DNA of 35,012 nt from an uncultured Lachnospiraceae bacterium (GCA_947625875.1 CANQQG010000023.1:1-35012), one strand, 5' to 3'. Positions 7,326-15,742 are shown, counted from the stretch's first letter. Numbers and translations are program-made. The notes: generated by a model not told the origin, from the sequence alone.

Positions 7326-8921
7326 ATGAGTGAAATTAAAGATGTCATTGAAAATGGCAGGGCGGTTCTGGGGATCGAATTTGGTTCGACCAGAATCAAG
7401 GCAGTGCTGATCGGGGAGGACAATGCGCCGATCGCGTCCGGCGCGCATGACTGGGAAAACCGTCTGGAGAACGGCGTCTGGACGTATACGCTGGATGATA
7501 TCTGGACGGGCCTGCAGGACAGCTACACAAAGATGGCGGAAGATGTAAAGGCGCAGTACGGCGTAGAAGTGACAAAGCTGGCGGCGATCGGATTTTCCGC
7601 TATGATGCACGGCTATATGGCATTTGACAAAGAGGGAGAATTGTTAGTGCCGTTCCGGACATGGAGGAATACGATTACGGAGCAGGCTTCCGCACAGCTG
7701 ACGGAATTGTTTCAGTACCATATCCCGCAGAGATGGAGCATTGCGCATTTAGACCAGGCGATCTTAAACGGGGAAGAGCATGTCGGAAAGATCGATTATC
7801 TGGTGACGCTGGCGGGCTATATCCACTGGCAGCTTACCGGCGTGAAGGCGCTTGGCGTTGGCGAAGCTTCCGGTATGTTCCCGATCGACATTGAAACAAA
7901 GGATTATAACCAGAAAATGGTCGATCTGTTTGACGAGCGGATTTCCGGCAAAGGATTTTCATGGAAATTAAGGGATATCCTTCCGAAAGTGCTTTTGGCG
8001 GGGGAAGACGCGGGCGCGCTGACGGCGGAAGGCGCAAAGAAGCTGGATGTGTCCGGTAAATTACAGGCAGGGATTCCGGTCTGCCCGCCGGAAGGCGACG
8101 CGGGCACAGGCATGGTGGCGACAAACAGCGTTGCCGTGCGCACCGGAAATGTATCTGCGGGGACGTCGGTATTCGGCATGGTCGTTATGGAAAAAGAGCT
8201 TTCAAAGGTGTATGAGGAGATTGACCTTGTGACGACGCCGACCGGCAATCTGGTAGGCATGGTGCACTGCAATAACTGTACATCGGATCTGAATGCATGG
8301 GTAAATCTGTTTAAAGAATTTGCGGAGAGCTTCGGCATGAGCGTGGACATGAACCAGCTGTTCGGGACGCTGTATAACAAGGCGCTGGAGGGCGACAAAG
8401 ACTGCGGCGGGCTTTTGGCATATAATTATTTCTCCGGCGAGCATGTTACAAACTTTGAAGCCGGGCGGCCGTTATTCGTGCGCAAGCCGGACAGTAAGTT
8501 TAACCTTGCAAACTTTATGCGTGTGCATCTGATGGCGTCCCTCAGCGTATTAAAGACGGGCCTGAACCTGATGCTGAAGGAAGAGGGCGTAAAGGTGGAC
8601 AAAATGCTCGGGCATGGCGGCCTGTTCAAGACAAAAGGCGTCGGGCAGAGCATCCTTGCGGCGGCGATCGACGCTCCGGTATTTGTTATGGAGACAGCGG
8701 GCGAGGGCGGCGCGTGGGGCATCGCGCTTCTGGCTTCTTATATGGTAAATAAGGCGGACGGCGAAACGCTGGATGATTATCTGAACAACAAAGTGTTTGC
8801 GGGACAGGAGGGCACGAAGATGGATCCGGATCCTGCAGATGTGAAAGGCTTTGACGATTTCCTTGCGGTCTATGCGGCAGGGCTTCCGATCGAGCGGGCG
8901 GCGGTTGACCACTTAAAATAA
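7326..8921 (+). CDS. FGGY-family carbohydrate kinase (xylulokinase-like)
   Basis: This 531-aa cytoplasmic kinase phosphorylates a sugar or polyol with ATP. The N-terminal phosphate-binding motif is [16 protein letters not shown]. The centre has EGDAGTGM, where the Asp is the probable catalytic base of FGGY kinases, followed by the phosphate-2 region [12 protein letters not shown]. The C-terminal ATP-binding domain contains [13 protein letters not shown] and [12 protein letters not shown]. The length fits xylulokinase and ribulokinase (about 490-550). The ATG at 7326 has GGGAGG upstream at good spacing, and a 15-nt-upstream alternative lacks one. No isomerase or epimerase gene is next to it, so the substrate (D-xylulose, L-ribulose or other) stays open. 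A bidirectional terminator separates it from the convergent alcohol dehydrogenase. Confidence 0.85.
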   Translation: MSEIKDVIENGRAVLGIEFGSTRIKAVLIGEDNAPIASGAHDWENRLENGVWTYTLDDIWTGLQDSYTKMAEDVKAQYGVEVTKLAAIGFSAMMHGYMAFDKEGELLVPFRTWRNTITEQASAQLTELFQYHIPQRWSIAHLDQAILNGEEHVGKIDYLVTLAGYIHWQLTGVKALGVGEASGMFPIDIETKDYNQKMVDLFDERISGKGFSWKLRDILPKVLLAGEDAGALTAEGAKKLDVSGKLQAGIPVCPPEGDAGTGMVATNSVAVRTGNVSAGTSVFGMVVMEKELSKVYEEIDLVTTPTGNLVGMVHCNNCTSDLNAWVNLFKEFAESFGMSVDMNQLFGTLYNKALEGDKDCGGLLAYNYFSGEHVTNFEAGRPLFVRKPDSKFNLANFMRVHLMASLSVLKTGLNLMLKEEGVKVDKMLGHGGLFKTKGVGQSILAAAIDAPVFVMETAGEGGAWGIALLASYMVNKADGETLDDYLNNKVFAGQEGTKMDPDPADVKGFDDFLAVYAAGLPIERAAVDHLK

Positions 8922-8941
8922 AAACCGTGCGCCGATAAAAG

Positions 8942-8980
8942 AAAGGCATGAAACCGGTATGAGGTTTCATGCCTTTTATG
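8942..8980. terminator. Bidirectional rho-independent terminator
   Basis: A 14-bp perfect stem (AAAGGCATGAAACC with GGTTTCATGCCTTT) surrounds a 7-nt loop at 8956-8962, with T-rich sequence on the right and A-rich on the left. It lies between the convergent kinase and alcohol dehydrogenase genes. Confidence 0.85.
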
Positions 8981-9022
8981 CGCCGGGGCCATTCATCCGG
9001 CTTATGGATATAAGATCAGACG

Positions 9023-10237
9023 TTAAAAGTCAATTTCCGTATCATAATAGCAGGCTTTTAACAGTTTTTCCATATCTTCCTGGCTTGGCTGGCGCGGGTT
9101 CGAGCCGGTGCAGGCGTCGCCGATCGCATTTTTCGCTGTCTCAGACAGTTTGTCAAGAAATTCCTTTTCGTCGATAATGCCGCCGTCCATATTGATCACG
9201 CCGCCCTCTCCATAATACTGGATGCTCGTCGGAATGTTCAGCTGGCTGTTCATGTCACGCAGTTCCGCGATCAGGGCGTCTACCAGCTCCGCCGTTGTGT
9301 TGCCCTTTAAGTTGATAAAGCGCGCGATCTGTGCATAGCGTTCCGCCGCCTCTTTATTTTTTGCATTGTATTTGATGACCTTTGGCAGATACATGGCGTT
9401 TGCGCAGCCGTGGATAATGTGCCCGCCGGTGTAATTTGCGCCCGTCTTGTGCGCCATGGAGTGTACGATGCCAAGCAGCGCATTTGAGAACGCCATGCCC
9501 GCCAGACACTGTGCGTCATGCATCTTTGCGCGGGATTCCATGTCGCCATTGTAGGATTTTACAAGCTCATTGTGGATCAGTTGAATGGCGTGCAGCGCAA
9601 GCGCATCGGTGTATTCGCAGTGCAGCGTGGAAACGTACGCTTCGATCGCGTGTGTCATGGCGTCCATGCCGGTATGCGCGGTCAGCTTCGGAGGCATCGT
9701 TTCTGCGAGCGCGGGATCGACGATTGCCACGTCGGGCGTAATGTTAAAGTCCGCGAGCGGATATTTGATCCCCTTGGAATAATCCGTAATTACAGAAAAG
9801 GCGGTTACTTCCGTAGCTGTGCCGGACGTGGACGGGATCGCGCAGAATTTTGCTTTTGTGCGCAGCTTCGGGAAGTTAAACGGCGTGATCAGATCCGCAA
9901 AGCTTGTTTCCGGATACTCATAAAACGCCCACATGGCCTTTGCCGCATCGATCGGCGAGCCGCCGCCCATGGAAACGATCCAGTCCGGCTCAAATCTGCG
10001 CATGGCCTCCGCACCCTTCATAACGGTTTCCACAGATGGATCCGGCTCTACGCCCTCAAACAGCTCTACTTCCATGCCCGCTTCTTTCAGATAACCGACC
10101 GCTTTGTCCAAAAAGCCGCCGCGTTTCATAGAGCCGCCGCCTACGACGATCATGGCTTTCTTTCCCTCGAGCGTCTTGAGGCTTGCAAGCGCGTCCTCGC
10201 CGTGGTACAAATCCCGTGGTAATGTGAATCTTAACAT
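9023..10237 (-). CDS. Iron-containing alcohol dehydrogenase
   Basis: This 404-aa cytoplasmic NAD(P)H-dependent oxidoreductase belongs to the group-III (iron) alcohol dehydrogenases. The nucleotide-binding motif GGGSPIDAAK lies at 91-100. The metal site is in GMDAMTHAIEAY, with D192 and H196, and in HSMAHKTGANYTGGHIIHG, with H259 and probably H276 completing the iron ligands. The second stretch is three residues longer than in FucO/AdhE, so H273 is an alternative ligand. The family reduces aldehydes such as butyraldehyde, lactaldehyde or 3-hydroxypropionaldehyde, and the exact substrate cannot be read from sequence. A strong AAGGAG lies before the ATG. The gene is convergent with the FGGY kinase, and a promoter with an internal inverted repeat lies upstream. 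Confidence 0.9.
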   Translation of the reverse strand: MLRFTLPRDLYHGEDALASLKTLEGKKAMIVVGGGSMKRGGFLDKAVGYLKEAGMEVELFEGVEPDPSVETVMKGAEAMRRFEPDWIVSMGGGSPIDAAKAMWAFYEYPETSFADLITPFNFPKLRTKAKFCAIPSTSGTATEVTAFSVITDYSKGIKYPLADFNITPDVAIVDPALAETMPPKLTAHTGMDAMTHAIEAYVSTLHCEYTDALALHAIQLIHNELVKSYNGDMESRAKMHDAQCLAGMAFSNALLGIVHSMAHKTGANYTGGHIIHGCANAMYLPKVIKYNAKNKEAAERYAQIARFINLKGNTTAELVDALIAELRDMNSQLNIPTSIQYYGEGGVINMDGGIIDEKEFLDKLSETAKNAIGDACTGSNPRQPSQEDMEKLLKACYYDTEIDF

Positions 10238-10290
10238 AGAAATCTCCTTTCTGATTATAAAATATTTACAGGATATTCCGGATGATCCTG

Positions 10291-10320
10291 CATATATCCG
10301 TATTCTAACATACGGTGCAA
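10291..10320 (-). promoter_or_regulatory. Possible promoter of the alcohol dehydrogenase with an inverted repeat in the spacer
   Basis: On the minus strand TTGCAC (10315-10320), an 18-bp spacer and TATATG (10291-10296) form a plausible promoter. The spacer is almost filled by a perfect 6-bp inverted repeat, CCGTAT (10298-10303) and ATACGG (10310-10315). A second TATAAT-like hexamer lies closer to the gene but lacks a good -35. The assignment is tentative. Confidence 0.35.
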
Positions 10321-10455
10321 AAGAAGTAAATTTAAATCCGGATTATTTGCAGTTTTTTTGTTGCTGTCATAACTATTTATTGATAATTCCGCTGGATATT
10401 ATATAATCGTTTTTTTGTTTCAATATAAAATAGAAAAATAAAAGCAGAAAGAAAC

Positions 10456-10516
10456 TTATTCTTTACAACCCCGGCGCTATGGCGGTATAATAAATCTGAT
10501 AAAACAAAATTCAACA
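10456..10516 (+). promoter_or_regulatory. Promoter module copy B upstream of the nuclease-like pseudogene
   Basis: TTTACA (10462-10467), an 18-bp GC-rich spacer and consensus TATAAT (10486-10491) are followed by a short AT-rich leader and AAAGGAG before the ATG at 10529. The segment matches the minus-strand module at 204-264 in 56 of 61 positions. The promoter looks intact although its gene is broken. Confidence 0.75.
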
Positions 10517-10528
10517 AAGGAGCGCCGA

Positions 10529-11255
10529 ATGGCAGAAAAGCAAACAAAAGAAACAACCCCAAGGAAAAACGCAGGCGCCCAGATGAAGCATAGAAAACTG
10601 CAGTGGCATCCCGCTTTTGGGGCGGCGCTTGAAATGGAGTTTATAAAGGAAAAAGACCGCCTCAGCATCAAAAGGGAGCATCTGCTGAATCATCGTGGGG
10701 AGCGAGCTGGACAGCGGAGCGCATGAGTGGCTGCATCTGCTTTCCGGCAGGGTGACAAAGCAAGAGATGGCGCATGCCATAGCGTATTCCAGAAACACAG
10801 AGAGCCAGGAGGAAAGAAGCCTGATCGACGCCATATTTGAAGTAAGCGTAGCCACCAATAAAGAAGTGGTTGAGGAACTGTTGAGAGGAGATGAGACGAT
10901 GTGCCAGGCGCTGATGGAGATCATGAAACCGGAGATTGACGAAATCGTAAATACGGCAGTATTGCAGGAACGAAAGAAGACTGCGGAACGCGTGGAGAAG
11001 GAAACTGCGGAGCGTGTGGAGAAGGAAACTGCGGAACGCGTAGAGAAGGAAACCGCGGAACGCGTAGAGAAAGAAACCGCGGAGCGCGTGGAGAAGGAAA
11101 CCGCGGAGCGCGTAGAAAAAGAAACCGCCAAACGCACAATAAAGGCAACAGTGAAAAGCCTGCGCCGTTTTAATGCGAGTGATGCAGACATTAAAGCAGC
11201 GCTGGTGGAGGATTACGGCCTGTCAGAGCAGGAGGCGCTCTCGTATTTGCAATAA
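10529..11255 (+). pseudogene. Internally deleted gene of the 'LQWHPAF' PD-(D/E)XK nuclease-like family
   Basis: The first part (10529-10726) reads MAEKQTKETTPRKNAGAQ, then HRKLQWHPAFGAALEMEFIK. This is the N terminus of a large Clostridia family with a PD-(D/E)XK nuclease-like fold, related to Rpn/transposase-type nucleases. After about 55 codons the sequence jumps, in another frame, to ELDSGAHEWLHLLSGRVTKQEMAHAIA and a charged C-terminal helix. That matches the C-terminal half of the same family (10695-11255, open frame to 11255). The middle, which should carry the catalytic Asp/Glu/Lys residues, is missing, so a deletion of several hundred bp with a frame change is inferred. Promoter, ribosome binding site and a downstream hairpin remain. 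The C-terminal part includes six copies of an eight-residue repeat. A short product from 10695 is possible but unlikely to be a nuclease. Confidence 0.75.
10980..11123 (+). repeat. Six tandem 24-bp repeats encoding TAERVEKE
   Basis: Six units of exactly 24 bp encode the octapeptide TAERVEKE, a charged helix. Units differ only at synonymous positions (act/acc, gaa/gag, cgc/cgt, gtg/gta, aag/aaa), so the peptide is kept while the DNA drifts. This suggests past selection on the coding sequence or recent expansion from slightly different units. Confidence 0.9.
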
Positions 11256-11266
11256 AACATAAAAAA

Positions 11267-11308
11267 CGGGAAGTATAAGCGCTCGCATGGCGATATATTT
11301 CCCGATTT
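11267..11308 (+). terminator. Likely terminator after the nuclease-like pseudogene
   Basis: The stem CGGGAAGTATA (11267-11277) pairs with TATATTTCCCG (11294-11304), with one G-U pair. It is followed by ATTTT and preceded by an A run. Confidence 0.5.
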
Positions 11309-11465
11309 TGAGACGGAGCCGCATTCCCTTGATGATGAGATGATAGTAGAAGAACTAAGAATATGAAAATGCCAAAAACTATTAAATTCCTCTCCAGCCT
11401 GAATGTCCTCCTGAAAGTCTTTTTGCACATAAAGTCAATCTTTATTCATCAAAAAAATAAGTCCA

Positions 11466-11494
11466 TTGAATTTTCCGTATATTTTTGATAAGAT
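11466..11494 (+). promoter_or_regulatory. Probable promoter of the split LacI-GGDEF locus
   Basis: TTGAAT (11466-11471), a 17-bp spacer and TAAGAT (11489-11494) end 57 bp upstream of the start codon at 11552. The 160 bp between the preceding hairpin and this promoter hold no supported gene. Confidence 0.55.
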
Positions 11495-11551
11495 ATTTAC
11501 GGCAGGAAAAATATTGCCTCAGCCAAAAATAGATCACCGGAGAGGATAAGC

Positions 11552-12415
11552 ATGAAAAAAATCGCATTGATTATGGATGGGTGGAAACGCTTCTTTACAT
11601 ATGCGTGGCCCGCCGGAATCCTGCAGAGGCTCCGCGAGACGGGAGAAGCGGCCAATCTGTATATTTTTAACAGTTCCGGCGACTGGAGCCGCGACAATGA
11701 TTACAATATCGGAGAATACAATATTTACCGCCTGCCCGACCTGAACGATTTTGACGGGATCATACTTGACCTGAACAATATCCGTTATGAGGATGTGCGT
11801 GACAATGTTATCAAAGCGGCAAAAAAAACGGGAAAGCCTGTGATTTCCATTGCAAATGAGATCGAGGATTTTTATTATGTCGGCATCAATAATTATAAAG
11901 CGATACAGGAAATGATCGCGCATATGCATGAATGCCACCATTGCCGCAGATTCTGGTTTATCATGGGGCCTGAGGATAATTATGAAAACAGAGTGCGCGT
12001 AAATGCGCTGAAAGACTATATGCGTGGGCATAATATCCCTTACGGTGAAAGCAGCTTTTATTATGAGAGCTTTGAATACCAGTGCGGTTGCAATGGGTTT
12101 GACACGATGTTCGGCCGTTTTGGCGGAACGATTCCGGAGGCCGTTATCTGCGCGAATGACAATATCGCCGTAGGCGTCTGCGAGGCGGCCGCACGCAGAG
12201 GGTACCGCGTCCCGGAAGATTTCCTGGTGTCGGGATTTGACAACTTTGACAAAGCGTGTTTTTATTCTCCGCATCTTACGACGGTCGGGCATATCCGCGA
12301 AGAGGTCGGCTACCGGTGCGCGGATATTTTTATCCGGCTGTGGAACGGGCAGAGCGTCCCGCGGTTTAATCTCTTCGGGTCTAATTCCCCGCAGCTCTGC
12401 TGCGTAACAAACTAA
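11552..12415 (+). CDS. LacI-type periplasmic-binding-protein-like sensor domain (5' part of a split sensor-diguanylate cyclase)
   Basis: This 287-aa product starts after GGAGAGG. It has the two-lobed sugar-binding fold of LacI/RbsB-type proteins but no N-terminal DNA-binding HTH and no signal peptide, so it is cytoplasmic. Recognisable parts are MKKIALIMDGWKRFF, the lobe-switch segment PEAVICANDNIAVGVCEAA and VPEDFLVSGFDNFDKA, and the last lobe IREEVGYRCADIFIRLWNGQ. In Lachnospiraceae this domain is normally fused to a GGDEF domain in one protein. Here the frame runs from RFNL (to 12373) into an inserted palindromic sequence, adding a short foreign tail (about FGSNSPQLCCVTN) and a TAA at 12413-12415. 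The stop overlaps the ATG of the downstream GGDEF half (TAATG). It may still bind a ligand, but its link to the cyclase is broken or non-covalent. Confidence 0.8.
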   Translation: MKKIALIMDGWKRFFTYAWPAGILQRLRETGEAANLYIFNSSGDWSRDNDYNIGEYNIYRLPDLNDFDGIILDLNNIRYEDVRDNVIKAAKKTGKPVISIANEIEDFYYVGINNYKAIQEMIAHMHECHHCRRFWFIMGPEDNYENRVRVNALKDYMRGHNIPYGESSFYYESFEYQCGCNGFDTMFGRFGGTIPEAVICANDNIAVGVCEAAARRGYRVPEDFLVSGFDNFDKACFYSPHLTTVGHIREEVGYRCADIFIRLWNGQSVPRFNLFGSNSPQLCCVTN

Positions 12416-12474
12416 TGACGAGCGAAGCGAGTCTCGGGCTGATACCCCGCAGCTCTGCTGCGGGGAGTTTCATT
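12374..12474. mobile_element. About 100-bp palindromic MITE/REP-like insertion splitting the sensor-GGDEF gene
   Basis: The insertion is bounded by where the protein homology breaks (after codon CTC at 12371-12373) and resumes (TAT ACG GAG at 12475). It contains two direct copies of an 18-bp GC-rich unit starting CCCCGCAGCTC at 12387-12404 and 12445-12462. The second copy is a perfect 8-bp-stem hairpin ending CTGCGGGG at 12465. Between them lies a GC-GAA-GC mini-hairpin region (about 12416-12432). A 101-bp insertion shifts the frame by two, which matches the observed frame change. No clear target duplication was found. It encodes no transposase. Confidence 0.65.
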
Positions 12475-13578
12475 TATACGGAGACGAAATGTATTTTCTG
12501 GGAAAGCTGCGGCTGTACGGAAGGGACGGAAGCGGATGAACGGGAACACGCGAAAGCGCAGATCATGTACGGCATTGAGACCAATGAATTTGAAGAACAG
12601 GCGCTTGAGCTGGAATACGAACTGCTCCGCTGCAAGACGGTGAGGGAAATGATGAAATGGATACCGGAATGTATCCCCGCGATGAAATGCGACGCAATGT
12701 ACGTGATCATAGATGGACATATGGATGATTACCGCCGCCGCGCGGAAAATGCCGGATTCCTGCTGTCGGAAGAGGAAGAATTCCATACCGAAGGTTATCC
12801 GGAACGCATGAACGTTGCATTTGCTTATGAAAATGGCGAGATGCGGGACACTGAGGGGATGAAAATAACCGAACTGTTTCCGATGTTTGATTTTGATGAG
12901 GGCGGGACGGATTTTCTGTTTATGCCGCTGCATTTCCGGAATTATACGGTTGGGTATTTCGTTATCCGAAACGCAGTCTATCTGATGGAAAAACAATATT
13001 TATTCCAGGTCGTCAACACACTGACTTCCGCAATGGAAAACCTGCATAAAAAGGAAATCCTTGAATATATGAACCGGAAGCTGTCGGATCTGTATGTGCG
13101 GGATTCCATGACCGGCATGTACAACCGCCTGGGCTATCAGCGGCTCGCCTGTACATTATTTGACCAGAAAAAAGCGGCAAAAGAAAACCTGCTCATCCTG
13201 TTTATCGACATGGACAGACTCAAATATATCAACGATAACTTCGGCCATGTGCATGGAGATTTTGCGATCAAGACAATCGCGGGGACGATCATGGAGAATT
13301 GCTCACAGGACGCTGTTCCTGTGCGTACAGGCGGAGATGAATTTCTGGTGATCCATGAAATGATCAGTGAAGAGGCGCTTGCCCGCATGATCCGGGCGAT
13401 ACGGCAGAAAATCGCGCAGACCGCCGAACAGATGAACCTGCCTTATCCGCTGACGGTCAGTATCGGCGCGGTGTTTACGGATATGGAGACGGACAGAACG
13501 CTCGATGATTATGTCCGGGAAGCAGACGAGATCATGTATGCCGAAAAGACGGCAAAAAAGGCAGACCGCAGGGATTGA
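12415..13578 (+). CDS. GGDEF diguanylate cyclase half of the split sensor gene
   Basis: The first 20 codons (MTSEASLGLIPRSSAAGSF) come from the inserted element. From YTETKCIFWESCGC onward the sequence is the natural continuation of the LacI-GGDEF family: a linker, a GAF-like or helical region (about residues 50-220) and a C-terminal GGDEF domain (about 225-385). The domain contains RDSMTGMYNRLGY, LFIDMDRLKYINDNFGHVHG and RTGGDEFLV. The active-site motif is intact, so c-di-GMP synthesis from two GTP is plausible. No RxxD inhibitory site is seen five residues before the motif. The start ATG overlaps the previous stop as TAATG, so reinitiation could supply this half as a separate protein. It lies 58 bp before a GH53 galactanase gene with no clear promoter between. 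Confidence 0.75.
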   Translation: MTSEASLGLIPRSSAAGSFIYTETKCIFWESCGCTEGTEADEREHAKAQIMYGIETNEFEEQALELEYELLRCKTVREMMKWIPECIPAMKCDAMYVIIDGHMDDYRRRAENAGFLLSEEEEFHTEGYPERMNVAFAYENGEMRDTEGMKITELFPMFDFDEGGTDFLFMPLHFRNYTVGYFVIRNAVYLMEKQYLFQVVNTLTSAMENLHKKEILEYMNRKLSDLYVRDSMTGMYNRLGYQRLACTLFDQKKAAKENLLILFIDMDRLKYINDNFGHVHGDFAIKTIAGTIMENCSQDAVPVRTGGDEFLVIHEMISEEALARMIRAIRQKIAQTAEQMNLPYPLTVSIGAVFTDMETDRTLDDYVREADEIMYAEKTAKKADRRD

Positions 13579-13636
13579 AACGGCCTGTCCGGCATTCGTT
13601 CCCGCGGGTAAGCAGAAAACAGAAAAGGAGTGTTTT

Positions 13637-15715
13637 ATGAAAAAGAAATTTTGGGGCATTCTTTTGTCTGCCGCACTGTCGCTTGGCGTGGCGGCCTGTG
13701 GACAGACAAAAAATGAGATGGATGAGCAGGGCGGAAAGAAACAGGAGGCGCAGACCGCCGCAGAAGATTCCGCCGCAGAGGAGGCGCAGACGCCGCAATC
13801 CGCCGCAGAGACGGATGTTTATGAAGCGCAGCTTCCGGACGGCGAAGAGGAAGCGGATATTTTTGTGGAACCGATCAAAGATCTTCCCGAAAACTTTATC
13901 AAGGGGATGGACGTATCCAGCGTGATCGCCGAGGAAGAGAGCGGCGTGAAATATTATAATGAGCAGGGCGAAGAGGAAGATCTGTTTCGCGTGCTGGCGG
14001 ACGCGGGCGTAAACTATATCCGCGTGCGCGTGTGGAACGACCCGTATGACGCGGATGGGAACGGCTACGGCGGCGGCAACTGCGATGTGGAGAAGGCGGC
14101 AGAGATCGGCGCAAGGGCGGCAAAATACGGCATGAAGCTGCTTGTGGACTTTCACTATTCCGATTTCTGGGCGGATCCGGCAAAGCAGTTCGCGCCAAAA
14201 GCGTGGGCGGATATGGCTCTGAAGGAGAAAGGGCAGGCGCTGTATACGTTTACGAAGGAGAGCCTGCAGACAATTCTGGATGCGGGAGCGGATATCGGCA
14301 TGGCGCAGATTGGAAACGAGATCAATAACGGGATGTCCGGTGAAAAAAATTGGGCCAATGTAACGGAATTGTTAAAACAGGGCAGCCGGGCAGTCCGCGA
14401 GATTGCCTCCGAAACCGGACAGGAGATCCAGATCGCTGTGCATTTTACCAATATCGAAGACCATGATAAGACCGTTTCCTATGCGCAGACGCTGGAAGAC
14501 GCCGGCCTTGATTACGACATATTCGGCGTTTCCTATTATCCGTACTGGCATGGGACGATGGACAATATGGAAGCGGTTTTAAAAGACCTGAAAAACTCGT
14601 ATGGAAAAGAGACGGCGATCCTCGAAACGTCTTACTGCTATACGACGGAAGACGGCGACGGCTTTGCCAACAGCGTCGGGGAAGATGAACTGACGGAGGG
14701 GTATGCGGCAAGCGTGCAGAGCCAGGCGAACTGCCTGCGCGATCTTATGGCGGCGGCTTCTGATGCGTCCGCGCTCGGCGTTTTTTACTGGGAAGGCGCA
14801 TGGATTCCGGTCGGCGATTCTTCCGCGGCGGAAGAAAACGAAAAACGATGGGAAACTTATGGATCCGGCTGGGCTTCCAGCTATTCCGCTTCTTATGATA
14901 AAGATGACGCCGGGCAATATTACGGGGGCTGCTCCTGGGATAATCAGGCGCTGTTTGATTTTACGGGCCATCCGCTGCCATCTTTGGACGTATTTAAGTA
15001 TGTCAACTATGGCGCGTCATGCGAAAAGAAAGTGGATTTTGTAGAGGAGACGGCCGCGGCGGTAAATATCGGCGAAGAAATCCAGCTGCCGACAGCCGTA
15101 AAAGTAACTTATAACGACCGCTCTTTCAACGGAACCGAAAGCGTCACATGGGACGAAACGCAGATACAGGCGATCGATACGAAAAAAGAAGGCGAATATA
15201 CGGTAAATGGAAAGCTCGAGGACGGCACAGAAGTCTCCTGCCAGGTCACTGTCGCAAATAAAAACTGGCTGTTGAATCCGGGCTTTGAGCAAAACGACAT
15301 TTCGATGTGGCACGTGTCGCATAAAGGCGACGCCAATCCAACGGATATTCAGGAAAAAGAAACGGACGCCTTTTCCGGCGCAAACAGCTTTCATTTTTGG
15401 AGTGAAAGCGCGCAGGAATTTCAGGTGGAACAGACCGTCACCGGATTGGAGGCCGGTACGTATAAGGCCGCAGTCCATATACAGGGCGGCGATGTCGGCG
15501 CAGACGCCGGGATTTATCTGTATGTGATCCAAAACGGAAAAACGATATCGTCCGCGCCTGTCACCTTAGACGGCTGGTGCGTATGGCAGACGCCGGAGCT
15601 TGCGAAAATCAAAGTCGCAGAGGGCGGAGAACTGACGGTCGGCGTAAGCGTAACATGCGGCGCAGGCGGGTGGGGGACGATCGATGATTTTTCCCTCATA
15701 AAAGTAAAAGAATGA
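13637..15715 (+). CDS. GH53 arabinogalactan endo-beta-1,4-galactanase, lipoprotein
   Basis: This 692-aa surface lipoprotein starts at 13637 after AAAAGGAG. The signal peptide ends in LGVAAC, with C21 as the lipidation site, followed by an acidic Ala/Glu linker to about residue 80. The GH53 catalytic domain (about 85-505) begins FIKGMDVSSVI. It has the acid/base E228 in IGNEIN and the nucleophile E330 in ILETSY, each at the end of a TIM-barrel strand, plus the typical DFHYSDFWADP. Then comes a bacterial Ig-like (Big_4) domain, about 510-570, and a C-terminal carbohydrate-binding-type beta-sandwich starting NWLLNPGFEQ. The family cuts beta-1,4-galactan side chains of pectin, so the cell probably degrades plant fibre. 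It follows the sensor-GGDEF pair and may be co-transcribed with it. Confidence 0.92.
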   Translation: MKKKFWGILLSAALSLGVAACGQTKNEMDEQGGKKQEAQTAAEDSAAEEAQTPQSAAETDVYEAQLPDGEEEADIFVEPIKDLPENFIKGMDVSSVIAEEESGVKYYNEQGEEEDLFRVLADAGVNYIRVRVWNDPYDADGNGYGGGNCDVEKAAEIGARAAKYGMKLLVDFHYSDFWADPAKQFAPKAWADMALKEKGQALYTFTKESLQTILDAGADIGMAQIGNEINNGMSGEKNWANVTELLKQGSRAVREIASETGQEIQIAVHFTNIEDHDKTVSYAQTLEDAGLDYDIFGVSYYPYWHGTMDNMEAVLKDLKNSYGKETAILETSYCYTTEDGDGFANSVGEDELTEGYAASVQSQANCLRDLMAAASDASALGVFYWEGAWIPVGDSSAAEENEKRWETYGSGWASSYSASYDKDDAGQYYGGCSWDNQALFDFTGHPLPSLDVFKYVNYGASCEKKVDFVEETAAAVNIGEEIQLPTAVKVTYNDRSFNGTESVTWDETQIQAIDTKKEGEYTVNGKLEDGTEVSCQVTVANKNWLLNPGFEQNDISMWHVSHKGDANPTDIQEKETDAFSGANSFHFWSESAQEFQVEQTVTGLEAGTYKAAVHIQGGDVGADAGIYLYVIQNGKTISSAPVTLDGWCVWQTPELAKIKVAEGGELTVGVSVTCGAGGWGTIDDFSLIKVKE

Positions 15716-15742
15716 TTCAAGTTGAGAATGGAGAAATAAAAA

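Noticed and set aside
10980-11123. Regular 24-bp repeats as a possible CRISPR array
   Set aside because: The units are directly adjacent with no spacers and lie in an open reading frame encoding a constant octapeptide. No cas genes are present.
11363-11488. A 41-codon frame (MKMPKTIKFLSSLNVLLKVF...) before the split sensor gene
   Set aside because: It runs into the -35 and spacer of the likely promoter at 11466-11494, has no good ribosome binding site, and its composition is that of AT-rich noncoding DNA.
13532-14155. A long minus-strand open frame opposite the GH53 gene
   Set aside because: It is antisense to a well-supported gene with clear catalytic motifs. Long shadow frames are expected in this GC-rich codon usage, and its translation is Cys/Arg/His-rich without known motifs.
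15716-15742. A T-box riboswitch before trpS
   Set aside because: Only 27 bp separate trpS from the GH53 gene, which is too short for a T-box, and no T-box sequence is seen there.
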